A stretch of DNA of 60,538 nt from DAOOVD01 sp035369845 (GCA_035369845.1 DAOOVD010000007.1:1-60538), one strand, 5' to 3'. Shown: positions 48,729-57,922, numbered from the stretch's first letter. The notes: generated from the sequence alone by a model not told the origin. Program-made: numbers and translations.

Positions 48729-50450
48729 CTACACGGTAATATCCAGAAGCCGGCCCCCCCCGGCTTCTTCAAGGAGGGGTAAATCCCCGGCCTGGAGACC
48801 GGCGCGGATTGCACCCACTTTACAGCGGCACTGGTGAAGGTTGTAGCCCATCTCTTTGAAAGATTCCTGCAACTTGGGCCAGGCTTCGTCGAAAACGCGG
48901 GCCACCCAGTCTTCGGCAACTTTTACGCTTGCCGTGACATCTCTGTTGACAACGTTGATTTCCATTGCCACCGGACCCATGTTGGCAGTGTTGAGAAGAA
49001 TGGCCAGGCCGAAGCGCTTGGGGTCGATCATTTTTTTGCCGCCGGAGTTCTTTAAAATTCTCAACTGGCCCCAGGTTTCCATTTCACCGTAACTGATAAA
49101 CGGAATATTGAAGTACAGGTATTCCTGCCGGCTGTTTTCACCTGATGCGCTTAGAAAGATCTGCCGGCCCGCCATCTGTTTTTCCAGGACCTCGCCTTTT
49201 ATGAGAATCTCCCGCCCGGCCGGCGGGAAGCCGGTATCTTTTGCCTTATCCTGCAGTTCCGCCAGCAAACGGGAGAACTTTTCCAGGAGATTGCTGAACG
49301 ACCGGAAACGGGTTTCCTGTGTGCCGGTTCCGGCCCATCCGCCTTTTTCCGGGGAGACTTGCCTGTCGGCGGGCATATCCGGATTTTCGCCGCCTTCGAG
49401 GTGGAAACCCTGCTCCTGTTTCTCGCCGGCGGAAGGCTTCAGACCCGGGATCGCGGGCCTTTTCCCCGTGTCCGCCGCCGGCGGGGAACCGGTTTGCGGG
49501 CTGTCCGGCTGAATTTCCCGGGAAGGATTGCCTTTGGAAGGAAGAGTGACCGGAGTGGCGTGCTCTCCCGGGCTTAAAGCCGTATTTTCAGGCATTGGCG
49601 TGGGGGCGGGCGACCCGTTTTTTTTCACGCAGGAAGGGAGCTGGGAAGCGAGGAGGCCGCGCAGTTGTTCCGCGAGTTTTTCCCTCCCGTCTTCCGGTTT
49701 CAATATTATTGCTTCAAGAAGGTCTTTTACCTGCCGGTACAGTTCCATCCCCTTTGCGGATAAGGACAGGGAGGGGTTTTGTACTGCACCCGGAACGGCC
49801 GGGGCGTCATTCCCGTCGCCCCTTCCTGCGGTGTTTTCCGCCGTCGCCCCGTACAACAAAGCGCCCAGTTGCCGTATCAGCCGGGAGAGCCGGCTCTCGC
49901 CGCCCCGCTCCGTTTCCCTCAGCCCGGAGATAAAAGCCTGCAGGACCTCCAGCAGCCGGGGCTGCGGCGGAAGGCCCAGCTTTAAAGCAAGCAGCGCTGT
50001 TTCAACATTTTCCGGGAAACTGCCGCCCAGAATTTTCAGCATGTTTTGCGCCTGTTCCAGCGTTTCTGACCCGGGCGGTATTCCCCGGGCCAGAATGCCG
50101 CGGATCAAAGCCCTGTTTGCGGGAGTGTCGCCCAGGCCGCTTTTGTCGATCAGTTCTTTGATGTTGCCGTCTTCCCGGTCGGGACGCGCATTAAGCAGTT
50201 TCACCGTGTACCGGCCGTCCTGCCGGCTTTGAATTTCCATGGAAACGGCCTGGTTGACGGCCAGTTCGTAAAGGGACAGGATGGTTACCTCCCTGCCGCC
50301 GGCCTTTAACAGGTAGGCGTTTTCCGCCAGCTTTTCCAGTATCATTCCCTCGATTACCTCGCCGGCCTTCCATTCGGGGTCGCCTTCCCCGGCTTTGAGT
50401 TTGAGCGGTGACATTGTTTTCGCCTCGATGACAAGGCCGGAAATTTCCAT
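48729..50450 (-). CDS. FliK-like hook-length-control C-terminal domain protein
   Basis: 573-residue protein. The N-terminal part (1-200) has helical MSPLKLKAGEGDPEWKAGEVI and NRALIRGILARGIP. The middle (about 250-420) is Pro/Ser-rich low complexity. The C-terminal domain (about 450-573) shows GLAILLNTANMGPVAMEINV and DEAWPKLQESFKEMGYNLHQ, like the FliK C-terminus. The ATG at 50450 is chosen over the GTG at 50456. Together with the FlhB-like gene it resembles a small flagellum-related unit, but no other flagellar genes are present. Confidence 0.65.
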   Translation of the reverse strand: MEISGLVIEAKTMSPLKLKAGEGDPEWKAGEVIEGMILEKLAENAYLLKAGGREVTILSLYELAVNQAVSMEIQSRQDGRYTVKLLNARPDREDGNIKELIDKSGLGDTPANRALIRGILARGIPPGSETLEQAQNMLKILGGSFPENVETALLALKLGLPPQPRLLEVLQAFISGLRETERGGESRLSRLIRQLGALLYGATAENTAGRGDGNDAPAVPGAVQNPSLSLSAKGMELYRQVKDLLEAIILKPEDGREKLAEQLRGLLASQLPSCVKKNGSPAPTPMPENTALSPGEHATPVTLPSKGNPSREIQPDSPQTGSPPAADTGKRPAIPGLKPSAGEKQEQGFHLEGGENPDMPADRQVSPEKGGWAGTGTQETRFRSFSNLLEKFSRLLAELQDKAKDTGFPPAGREILIKGEVLEKQMAGRQIFLSASGENSRQEYLYFNIPFISYGEMETWGQLRILKNSGGKKMIDPKRFGLAILLNTANMGPVAMEINVVNRDVTASVKVAEDWVARVFDEAWPKLQESFKEMGYNLHQCRCKVGAIRAGLQAGDLPLLEEAGGGRLLDITV

Positions 50451-50557
50451 TTTCACACCCGCGCCTTTTTTCTCTTTTGTGATGATTTTCGGCCGGGCGG
50501 CTTGTTATATTAATAACCCTCTTAAAAAAATAAAGTGCGTTTAAGCGCAGCCGCGTC

Positions 50558-51268
50558 TTATTGTCCGAACGAAAACCAGCGGGTTTCCGACTCGAGCTCT
50601 TCAAGAATTTTGCGGACGCCCTGCCACCAGTTCTTATCCTCCGAGTACGTCCTGTTGATCCAGGAAACCGGGTCGGCGGTTTCAGGCCTGTTCCTGCTCA
50701 GGTTGATGATGGTGATTGCCGCAATCCTGGACGCATCCCCGATGTCGGTATTGTACTCCTGCCAGCTGCGGTGTACGTTGAAAGGATTGTTGGCAATTTT
50801 TTTTGCATTTGCGCCGTTTCTCGGTACGAAGGCCTGTTCCTGCCCGGTTATGGCAAAGAGCAGAAGGGGGTTGATATTGAATTCTTCCGCTGTCTTCAGT
50901 ATGGCCGTGAAATATGGCCCGTCTGCCAGCAATGAGTTTCTTTCGTGCAGGCAGTTCTGCAGCTTGTAGATGTCTACGGGCTTGAATTGCAGTTCTGCCG
51001 GCAGGGCACCCGCAACGCTGCCCGGAATTTTGCCGGGGGTGTCTGTTTTTTCCCCCGCCGGCCGCTCCGCAATGATATTGCCTGCAGGCCGGAGTGCGGC
51101 CGGACAGTAAACGGAAAGGCAGCAAACAATGAGAAGAACCGCCAGTAATTTTTGGAACGGGATGTTTTTTCCGGGAGCGGGCGCGTCCTTGTAATCCCGT
51201 GATGAAAAGAAGGTCTTCCGGCGTCTTGACGCCGGTATGGTTTTTACATTTTCCAATGTCGCTTTCAT
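50558..51268 (-). CDS. Putative membrane-anchored lysozyme/glucosaminidase-like protein
   Basis: 236-residue protein with an N-terminal cytoplasmic basic stretch, one membrane anchor (about 38-58, LLAVLLIVCCLSVYCP) and an extracellular domain (about 95-236). FNINPLLLFAITGQEQAFVP contains a conserved glutamate as in glucosaminidase-fold hydrolases, and ANNPFNVHRSW is a typical segment. The ATG at 51268 follows GGAGAAAG; the frame upstream to 51490 is rejected. A cell-wall hydrolase is likely. Confidence 0.6.
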   Translation of the reverse strand: MKATLENVKTIPASRRRKTFFSSRDYKDAPAPGKNIPFQKLLAVLLIVCCLSVYCPAALRPAGNIIAERPAGEKTDTPGKIPGSVAGALPAELQFKPVDIYKLQNCLHERNSLLADGPYFTAILKTAEEFNINPLLLFAITGQEQAFVPRNGANAKKIANNPFNVHRSWQEYNTDIGDASRIAAITIINLSRNRPETADPVSWINRTYSEDKNWWQGVRKILEELESETRWFSFGQ

Positions 51269-51456
51269 TTCATTCTTTCTCCGCTGAGGAATCAATATGT
51301 CTTTAGTAGATTTTTCCACAACCGGCGTCTTTCTGATACCTCCCGGCCCGGCCGGATGCGGGGCGGGGGAGAGTTGGCGGCGGAAAGAAGGCAGCCCTGA
51401 GCGCGTTAAATCTATTATAAATATGTTAGATAATATAACAATTAATAAGACAGATA

Positions 51457-51485
51457 TTGACCAAATAAATGTAATATAATATAAT
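51457..51485 (+). promoter_or_regulatory. Sigma-A promoter for merR-like gene
   Basis: TTGACC (51457-51462) and a perfect TATAAT (51480-51485) are spaced 17 bases apart, 45 bases before the GTG start. Confidence 0.7.
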
Positions 51486-51530
51486 TTCAAATGGCAGATT
51501 TTAAAACACCTGGAAGAGGGGTCTCTCTCG

Positions 51531-51809
51531 GTGGCGAAGGTGCCTTCTAACGAAGGAGTGTATCAAATCAGCGTCGCTTCCCACCTCACCGGTGTCAGTT
51601 TGCGGAATTTGAGGCATTATGAAGAGGCGGGTTTGATTAAACCGGCCCGCACGCAGGGCAATACCAGGCTTTATTCCGCGGACGACGTGGAGTTGATCAA
51701 AAGGATCAAGTTCCTGGTGGAAGAAAAAGGTGTGAATTTGGCCGGCGCAAAGCTGATCTTGAAGCTGGAGGACAAATTCGGCAAAGAAGTAACTGCCGGA
51801 GTAGAATGA
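51531..51809 (+). CDS. Small MerR-family regulator
   Basis: 92-residue regulator. The winged-helix MerR domain reads YQISVASHLTGVSLRNLRHY and on through EEAGLIKPARTQGNTRLYS, then DVELIKRIKFLVEEKGVNLAGAK. It has only a short dimerisation helix and no effector domain, so it resembles HspR/GlnR-type members. The GTG at 51531 follows GGAAGAGGGG. The target may be its own gene or the following operon; this is inference. Confidence 0.85.
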   Translation: MAKVPSNEGVYQISVASHLTGVSLRNLRHYEEAGLIKPARTQGNTRLYSADDVELIKRIKFLVEEKGVNLAGAKLILKLEDKFGKEVTAGVE

Positions 51810-52186
51810 CTTTTTGACGGCATGCTCTTCAATAATAAATAAATAAACAAACTATGGTCTGATGAAAATATCTCCCATTCAATTTCATTCGTTGAAGCAG
51901 CGGGGTAATTTTTTATAAGACTTTAGTCCATTTAGTTGCGCCTGAAGCGGGAGGTAATTCTCCCGTTTTGCTTTCATATAAGGTATTGTGTTTTTCAAAT
52001 TGTGGATAAGCGGTCTGTGAGCTTGACCGGGCAATTTTTAGGGTCCCTCGTACAAAGAGCGGGGTGAGTCCGGGGTAGACGGTGTCGGGACAATTCCAAG
52101 GGGCGGACGTAAAATGCGAGGTAAGCACAGGTCGCCGAAGGGCGAATTTGTTTTTCATTCTTAAAAATCAGAAAGGAGGAACGGCG
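51810..52186. other. Gene-free leader region upstream of trehalose-type operon
   Basis: 377 bases without a supported gene. A candidate sigma-A promoter TTGAAG-16-TATAAG (about 51892-51919) is followed by a hairpin (51946-51970) and about 200 bases of GC-rich leader up to the GT4 start. The leader includes GGGGTGAGTCCGGGG and GTCGCCGAAGGGCGA stretches that could fold. I recognise no known riboswitch class in it. Confidence 0.5.
51946..51970 (+). terminator. Hairpin with T tract upstream of GT4 gene
   Basis: CGGGAG (51948-51953), loop GTAATT, CTCCCG (51960-51965), then TTTT. It may terminate the merR transcript or act inside the leader of the next operon. Confidence 0.55.
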
Positions 52187-53386
52187 TTGCTTAGTATCGC
52201 TCAACTGCACTGGGCTTTTCCGCCGGTTATCGGCGGGGTTGAGAGCCACCTGGCCATGCTGGGCCCCGGACTAGCCGGGAAAGGCTGCCGGGTAAGCCTG
52301 TTGACCGGTTCCGCGGGCGGCCTGCCGGAAGAAGACTGGTATGAAGGAGTGTTTGTCAGAAGAAGTCCTCTCATGGATTTGAACAGCCTCACCCCGGAGG
52401 TGATTGCGGCGAGGAGCCGGGAAATCAGGCGGGAAATTGAGAGTTTTATCGACCGGGTGCGGCCCGGCCTGATCCATGCCCACAACATGCATTACTTCAG
52501 TCCCGTTCACGCAGACGTCCTGTCCGTGATAAAAGAGGAGCGGGGCATACCTTTGATTCTGACCGCTCATAACGTCTGGACGGACGACGACGGTTTGTGG
52601 CGGGAAATGAACAAAAGGGCCCATATTTGGGACGCTGTGATTGCGGTGAGCAATTACATCAAGCGTGAACTGGTCCGTGCAGGCTACGATGAAAAAAGGG
52701 TGACGGTAGTACACCACGGTATTGACTTGAACAGGTTCGGCCGGGCCGGCAGCGGCGATCTCAATGAGATTTATATTAAATATCCCGAGTTCAAGGGCCG
52801 CCGGATCATTTTTCACCCGGCCAGGATGAGTCTTGACAAGGGCTGCCATATCAGTGTCGGGGCTCTGAATATTATAAAAAAGGAATACCCTGATGTGCTG
52901 CTCGTGCTTGCCGGAACTGCCCGGACTGTGGACTGGGGTTCGCAACAGCAGGGTCATGTGAGAAAAATAATGGATCTGGTTGACAAAACGGGTCTGAGGG
53001 ATCACGTGTCGGCGCGCTTTTTTGCCTGGGAGGAAATGCCGCTGGCGTACAGGGCGGCGGAATTCTGTGTCTATCCTTCCTGTTTTGAAGAACCGTTCGG
53101 CCTGGCGCTGCTGGAAAGCATGGCCGCCGGAAAACCCGTCATTGTCAGCAGGGCCGGAGGGATGCCGGAGATCGTCAGCAACGGCGTGACCGGTTTCGTG
53201 GTGGAAATGGGAGATGAACGCGAGCTGGCGGACAGGTGCTGCCGTTTTTTGAGAAATCCCGGCCTTTGCCGGCAAATGGGCGGACAAGGCCGGATTATGG
53301 TGGAGAGGTTCTGGACAAGCGAGGTCATGATCAGGCATACTCTGAAGGTCTACGACAGCCTCAGAACAGAAAAAAAGCTTGCTTAG
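52187..53386 (+). CDS. Family 4 glycosyltransferase
   Basis: GT-B-fold retaining transferase (399 aa). The N-terminal FPPVIGGVESHLAML, the nucleotide-sugar domain with FHPARMSLDKGCH, and EEPFGLALLESMAAGKPV with the E-x7-E motif are GT4 traits. The TTG at 52187 follows AAAGGAGGA. It leads an operon with otsA and otsB, so it may make a precursor or a related glucoside, or act in trehalose or glycogen chemistry; the acceptor is not predictable. Confidence 0.82.
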   Translation: MLSIAQLHWAFPPVIGGVESHLAMLGPGLAGKGCRVSLLTGSAGGLPEEDWYEGVFVRRSPLMDLNSLTPEVIAARSREIRREIESFIDRVRPGLIHAHNMHYFSPVHADVLSVIKEERGIPLILTAHNVWTDDDGLWREMNKRAHIWDAVIAVSNYIKRELVRAGYDEKRVTVVHHGIDLNRFGRAGSGDLNEIYIKYPEFKGRRIIFHPARMSLDKGCHISVGALNIIKKEYPDVLLVLAGTARTVDWGSQQQGHVRKIMDLVDKTGLRDHVSARFFAWEEMPLAYRAAEFCVYPSCFEEPFGLALLESMAAGKPVIVSRAGGMPEIVSNGVTGFVVEMGDERELADRCCRFLRNPGLCRQMGGQGRIMVERFWTSEVMIRHTLKVYDSLRTEKKLA

Positions 53387-53491
53387 GGCACAGCCACAAG
53401 GCGGCGGCAGATGCAGCCCGCTCCCGTGTTCTCTTTCGTGCGGGGGCCGCTTGCGGAACAGGTGATTTTTTGTGTGAGAGGTGAAATGTAA

Positions 53492-55018
53492 ATGGGTCGG
53501 GTCAAGCCTTTTGCTGAAAAGTCGAATAACCGCCTTGTCGCGGTGTCCAACCGGGGAGCGTATACTTTCAGTGAATCGGGCGGGAGTATTGAAGCGGTGC
53601 CTTCGGTCAGCGGCCTCGTTTCCGCCATTGATCCCGTAATCACTCAGGAAGGGGGGGCATGGGTGGCCTGGGGCGGCAGGTACGGGAAGGAAGGTGAAGA
53701 AACGGGTGTGTCCCTTGCGCTGCCGGAATACAGTAAGAGATACTTTTTTCACGAGGTAGTGCTCACACCTGAAGAAGTCGCTTTATTTTACGAGGGTTTC
53801 GCCAACAGTTGCTTGTGGCCGCTGTGCCACAGTTTTCTTGAAAAATCGGTTTTCAACGAAAAACAGTGGCAGTTCTACTGCAGGGCTAATCAAAAATTTG
53901 CTTCGGTTGTGCTCAAAATTACCGGCGCCCGCGACCTGATCTGGGTTCACGACTACCATCTGGCCCTGCTGCCGTTCTATTTACGGAGCCGCCGGCCGCA
54001 AGCAAGAGTGTCCCTTTTCTGGCACATCCCTTTTCCGCCTGCCGAGATATTCGAGGTCATGCCCTGGTCGGCGGAAATAATCAAAGGAATGCTGAATGCC
54101 AGGCTGATCGGTTTTCATTCGAAAGGGTATGTTTTCAATTTCCTGCAATCCGCTGAAAAGATCGCGGGAGCGGAAGTGGATTACCGGGAGGAGACGGTGT
54201 ACTGGCCGGGCGGCCGGACAAAGATACTGGCTGCGCCTGTCGGTATCAACTGGTACGAGTTCATGCAGCTGGCGGGAAAGAACGAGGTCAGGGAAAAAGC
54301 TGCCCGGATCAGGCGGGAAGCGGGAGGGGAATACATCCTGCTGGGAGTTGACCGTCTTGATTATACGAAGGGCATTCTGGAGAGGTTGAGGGCTGTTGCC
54401 TGGCTGCTGGAAAACCACCCGCAATACCGCCGCAGGCTGACTTTCATACAAATTGCCGTTCCCAGCCGGACGGGCACGCCGGCCTACCAGGGACTGAAGA
54501 GGCAAATCGAGGAAACAGTGGGCGGCGTAAACGGGATATTTACCGAGGACTATCATGTACCGGTCAGGTACATTTGCAAACCCTTAAGCAAAACCGAGCT
54601 TGTCGCTCACTACCTGGCGGCTGATATGGCCCTCGTCACGCCTTTGAAGGACGGTCTGAACCTGGTGGCCAAGGAATACGTCGCGGCCAACGCTAGCGGT
54701 TCGGGGGTGCTGATTCTCAGCCATTTTGCCGGGGCGGCGGACCAGTTGAAAGACGCCTTGACCGTCAATCCCCACAATATCCGCGAAACGGCGTCCAAAA
54801 TAGTTCTGGGTCTTGAGATGCCGGTCACCGAGAAAAAACGGCGGCTTGCCGCCTTGAACAGGGTTGTCAGGGAGCGGGATGTCTACTGGTGGTGGCGCAA
54901 GTTCAAGCACAACTGGCTGAATGCCGTTGAGGAGGGCAAGTCTGTTTTGGCGTCGGATGCGGAGCAGGAGGTATTGTTGCATGAACCGGTCGCCGGTCTT
55001 GCGGGAATGGACACCTGA
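53492..55018 (+). CDS. otsA: Trehalose-6-phosphate synthase family (GT20)
   Basis: GT20 synthase (508 aa) that joins UDP-glucose (or ADP-glucose) and glucose-6-phosphate. RLVAVSNRGAYTF, DLIWVHDYHLALLPFYLR, FWHIPFPPAEIFE, and GVDRLDYTKGILERL are family motifs. The ATG at 53492 follows GAGAGGTG. Glucosylglycerol-phosphate synthases are close relatives, so the acceptor is not certain. It overlaps otsB by 38 bases, consistent with coupled synthesis and dephosphorylation. Confidence 0.88.
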   Translation: MGRVKPFAEKSNNRLVAVSNRGAYTFSESGGSIEAVPSVSGLVSAIDPVITQEGGAWVAWGGRYGKEGEETGVSLALPEYSKRYFFHEVVLTPEEVALFYEGFANSCLWPLCHSFLEKSVFNEKQWQFYCRANQKFASVVLKITGARDLIWVHDYHLALLPFYLRSRRPQARVSLFWHIPFPPAEIFEVMPWSAEIIKGMLNARLIGFHSKGYVFNFLQSAEKIAGAEVDYREETVYWPGGRTKILAAPVGINWYEFMQLAGKNEVREKAARIRREAGGEYILLGVDRLDYTKGILERLRAVAWLLENHPQYRRRLTFIQIAVPSRTGTPAYQGLKRQIEETVGGVNGIFTEDYHVPVRYICKPLSKTELVAHYLAADMALVTPLKDGLNLVAKEYVAANASGSGVLILSHFAGAADQLKDALTVNPHNIRETASKIVLGLEMPVTEKKRRLAALNRVVRERDVYWWWRKFKHNWLNAVEEGKSVLASDAEQEVLLHEPVAGLAGMDT

Positions 55019-55769
55019 ACAAATAGCGGCTCTTGCTTTGAGCCACCCGAAATTGCTGATAATGACGGACTTTGACGGGACCCTGGTACCGATCCGGGAA
55101 AGGCCGGAATATGCTTTGCCTTCTCCCGGCATTTTAAAGACTTTGAGCCGCCTGACGGCAGGGCGCCGGGCCACCCTGGCCGTCGTAAGCGGGAGGGATG
55201 TCGGTGAACTTAAAAGGCTGATTCCCGTGGACGGCATTTATCTGGTGGGCTGCCACGGAGCCGAGTATATTTATCCCGGCGGCGAGAAGATTTCGGTGGT
55301 TGACGGCGAAAAACTCGATCCTTTCCTGGATTTGGTAGCCGGTATGGCTGCAGATGCTGTTGCAAAAGAGGAAGGGTTTATATTGGAACGCAAAAAGGCT
55401 GCTTTTGCCATGCACTACCGCCTGGCCGACCCTGTAAGCGCCCTGCGGGTGGTGAGCGGTTTTACGGTGAAAGTGCGCCCCCTTATCGTCAAATGCGGTT
55501 TTGTGCTGATGTACGGCAGGAAGGTTGTTGAAGTCCGCCCCCGGTATGTAAACAAGGGAAAAGCGGTAAAGCGCCTGATGCAGCTCAATCCAGGCTGCTT
55601 TCCCGTTTACCTGGGGGACGACGTTGCGGACGAGGACGCTTTCAGGGTGATCCAGGCGCATGGTATGGGAGTTCTTGTCTCGGAGTCCGGGAAAAGTACC
55701 GCTGCCTGCTGCCGTCTCCGGGATCAGCGGGAGGTCTTGAGGTTTTTGCAAATCGTGTCCTCCAGGTAG
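54981..55769 (+). CDS. otsB: Trehalose-6-phosphate phosphatase family (HAD)
   Basis: 262-residue HAD phosphatase. LIMTDFDGTLVPI carries the nucleophile Asp, VVSGRD the second motif, and YLGDDVADEDAF the third. It would dephosphorylate trehalose-6-phosphate (or the related OtsA product). The ATG at 54981 follows AGCAGGAGG; the upstream frame from 54921 lies inside otsA. Its order after otsA is typical. Confidence 0.88.
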   Translation: MNRSPVLREWTPEQIAALALSHPKLLIMTDFDGTLVPIRERPEYALPSPGILKTLSRLTAGRRATLAVVSGRDVGELKRLIPVDGIYLVGCHGAEYIYPGGEKISVVDGEKLDPFLDLVAGMAADAVAKEEGFILERKKAAFAMHYRLADPVSALRVVSGFTVKVRPLIVKCGFVLMYGRKVVEVRPRYVNKGKAVKRLMQLNPGCFPVYLGDDVADEDAFRVIQAHGMGVLVSESGKSTAACCRLRDQREVLRFLQIVSSR

Positions 55770-55881
55770 CGGCATAAGACTGTTCCGGAGTTTTTTGGCC
55801 CGAAAAAAATTTTTGCAGCAAGATCTGTGCTGCGGGATGTTGGTGGTCTTAGATTGACGGCAAACGCGGGGTTATAAAAGC

Positions 55882-55928
55882 GTGCCCCCTGCTGTTGCGC
55901 GGCGCTGACGGCCGGGGGCAGTTTTTAT
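55882..55928 (+). terminator. Terminator between otsB and PRC-barrel gene
   Basis: TGCCCCC (55883-55889) pairs with GGGGGCA (55914-55920), then GTTTTTATTT. It ends the otsB transcript just before the 3' end of the converging gene. Confidence 0.65.
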
Positions 55929-55929
55929 T

Positions 55930-56745
55930 TCAATGTTTGTAGTATTCCCTGGAAGCCGCGTTTTCGCCGGCTGACTCTTCCCGAAAGGGGTTTTTTTCGT
56001 CAGCCGCCCTGTCCGCTGCTGGTCCGCCGGCCGTTGCCGGACTTTCCGTCTCGATCTCCGTGTTCTTTTCTTCAAATGCTTCGGTCCTGTCTTCGGACCC
56101 GAAGCCGAACCTTTTATCCCTTTTGACCTTTTCGAGGGATTTGTTTATATTTGAGCTGATTTCTCTGGTCTTTTGCAGGGTGTTTTCCCATAAATGCCCG
56201 GTGGATTCCCTGATGCTTTTAACGGTTTCCTGAAGCCCGCCGTCCAGTTTGATAACGTTGTTTACGGCCTCGTTGACAACCACAACCACTTCTTTCCCAA
56301 TGGCGCGTACAAAGCCTATGTCCAAGAGAGCCCTGCCTTTAATTACGCCGTTCAAAAATTTGCCGGAGAATTCGAGCCCGGTGATTGATCCTGAATCCGG
56401 GTCGACGTAATACTCATCAACGTAACCGAGCACCGTCCCGTTTTCGGCAACTATTCTGGAACCGGTCAGCTTTACCTTTTCTCTCAAGAGCTTTATAATT
56501 TCCGGAAGGCCGGCCGCCCTTTCCGCGCCGGAGGTTTTTTCAACCGTGATGACGTCGGTGCCGACGCTGTGAATTTTATGGTAAGGTATAAATCTTTGCT
56601 CCTTGAACCACCCTTTTTGTTCGATGATCAACGCAGCCACTTTTTTGTTGGTATAGTCCAGTACAAGTCCCTTTACAAGGCCGATCTGCCGGCCTTCCTC
56701 CAGGCTGATTACCGGCATGGATGCGAAATATCTGCTTTTTTGCAT
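55930..56745 (-). CDS. PRC-barrel domain protein
   Basis: 271-residue protein with two PRC-barrel domains (about 5-75, and 85-165) followed by a helical, charged C-terminal region (about 175-271; EKVKRDKRFGFG and an acidic/alanine tail). PRC barrels occur in photosynthetic reaction-centre H subunit and in RimM, as adapter domains. The ATG at 56745 has GGGAGGGG upstream on its strand. Function not known. Confidence 0.8.
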   Translation of the reverse strand: MQKSRYFASMPVISLEEGRQIGLVKGLVLDYTNKKVAALIIEQKGWFKEQRFIPYHKIHSVGTDVITVEKTSGAERAAGLPEIIKLLREKVKLTGSRIVAENGTVLGYVDEYYVDPDSGSITGLEFSGKFLNGVIKGRALLDIGFVRAIGKEVVVVVNEAVNNVIKLDGGLQETVKSIRESTGHLWENTLQKTREISSNINKSLEKVKRDKRFGFGSEDRTEAFEEKNTEIETESPATAGGPAADRAADEKNPFREESAGENAASREYYKH

Positions 56746-56850
56746 CTATGGCCCCTCCCGAAAAAGTTTCCTGGTTAATTCATATTCCCGCAACGGAATG
56801 ATTATGACAAATAAAGGTAATAATAGGGCAAAGGGGGTTTGGATATCCGG

Positions 56851-57486
56851 ATGGAAAGAGAACTGGAGGCACTGGCGAGAAGGGATAAAACCGGGAGCAG
56901 CAAACGCGGCCTGAAGGAGAGAGGAATGATCCCGGCTGTCGTCTACGGGAAAAATATCGGCAGCATTTCCATTGCAGTTGACGCCGAAGAGTTGAAAAGC
57001 ATCATTGAAGAAGCCGGAACAAGCGCCTTGATCAGTATGAAAATAAGAGAAAACGGAAAACTGAAACGGCACAAGGTGCTTCTCAAGGCCGTCCAGCGCG
57101 ACCCGATACGCCGTAATTTGGTTCACGCCGACTTTCATCAGGTATCGGTTAAAGACAGGGTGCATGCGACCGTACCCGTCCATCTGGCCGGTTCCGCCCC
57201 CGGCGTGACCGCGGGAGGCGTGCTTACGCCCCTGATGAGGCGGCTGGAAGTGGAGTGCCTGGCTGCAAAAATTCCCGACTCCATTACGGTCGACGTTTCC
57301 GCCCTCGACATAGGGGACGCCGTAACTGTGGCCGACCTCCAACTGCCGCCGGACGTCAGGGTGACAGGTGACAAATCGGCTCCGGTGGTTACAGTCGCCG
57401 CACCGGAAAAACCCGCCGCCGAAGCGCCGGCGCCGGCCGGGGAAGAGCAAAAGGCCGCCGGCGAGGCAGCGGAAGAGGAGAAGTGA
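56851..57486 (+). CDS. rplY: Ribosomal protein bL25 (general stress protein Ctc)
   Basis: 5S-rRNA-binding protein (211 aa), CTC-type with an extended C-terminus. ELEALARRDKTGSSKRGLKERGMIPAVVYGK (split) is the N-terminal L25 domain, and residues about 95-185 form the TL5/CTC C-terminal domain, followed by an Ala/Glu/Pro-rich tail. A TTG at 56839 lies only 3 bases from the AAGGGGG; the ATG at 56851 is 14 bases away. Both are possible. Order prs...rplY, pth is as in Bacillus. Confidence 0.92.
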   Translation: MERELEALARRDKTGSSKRGLKERGMIPAVVYGKNIGSISIAVDAEELKSIIEEAGTSALISMKIRENGKLKRHKVLLKAVQRDPIRRNLVHADFHQVSVKDRVHATVPVHLAGSAPGVTAGGVLTPLMRRLEVECLAAKIPDSITVDVSALDIGDAVTVADLQLPPDVRVTGDKSAPVVTVAAPEKPAAEAPAPAGEEQKAAGEAAEEEK

Positions 57487-57499
57487 AACCAACCCTTCA

Positions 57500-57725
57500 A
57501 AATGAACAAAGGCAGCGCTTTTATCTCAGTCTGCAAACAAATTATTCGCTGCCTTGAGGTTGAAGGAAGCGAGCGAGATCGCGGAGCACCTGAGTGAGCG
57601 GTGACAAAGCACTGCCATAACGAGCAGAGTGAGCGGTGACAGGGCGCTGCCCAAAAGAGTGCAGGGCAATAAAAAATGGTAACGGGAGCGAGCGTTTCAA
57701 CCTCAAGGCACTTTGCAAACCACCA
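57500..57725 (-). repeat. Dispersed repeat copy D with internal inverted and direct repeats
   Basis: Non-coding stretch. TGCCTTGAGGTTGAA (57550-57564) and its exact inverse TTCAACCTCAAGGCA (57696-57710) bracket a direct repeat, GAGCGGTGACAAAGCACTGCC and GAGCGGTGACAGGGCGCTGCC (each 21 bases; about 57597-57617 and 57632-57652). On the minus strand GGCAGCGCCCTGTCACCGCT recurs in copy A as GGGCAGTGCCCTGTCACCGC. The last 200 bases before pth hold no gene. Confidence 0.7.
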
Positions 57726-57922
57726 CAGACGAGAGCAATGCCCTTGTCAGCGGCGAACGACATTACGCGGCGCCGGAGCCGCAATCCTGCATAAGCGGGC
57801 AGGGCTTTTGTCAAAAGCGAGCGATTTTGCGCAGCGACGGACACTTTCTTACTAAATGGCACTTCCGTCCAGTACCTGCCCGGGGTTAAAATAGGTGGAG
57901 AGACTAGCGGAGGTGTCGTCGC
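57726..57922. other. Gene-free stretch upstream of pth
   Basis: About 200 bases after copy D, including GC-rich segments and TTGTCAAAAGCGAGCG. No clear promoter or terminator could be placed. Confidence 0.4.

Noticed and set aside
52271..53752. 493-residue minus-strand frame opposite the GT4 gene
   Set aside because: Antisense shadow; the plus-strand gene has a full GT4 pattern and a strong ribosome site.
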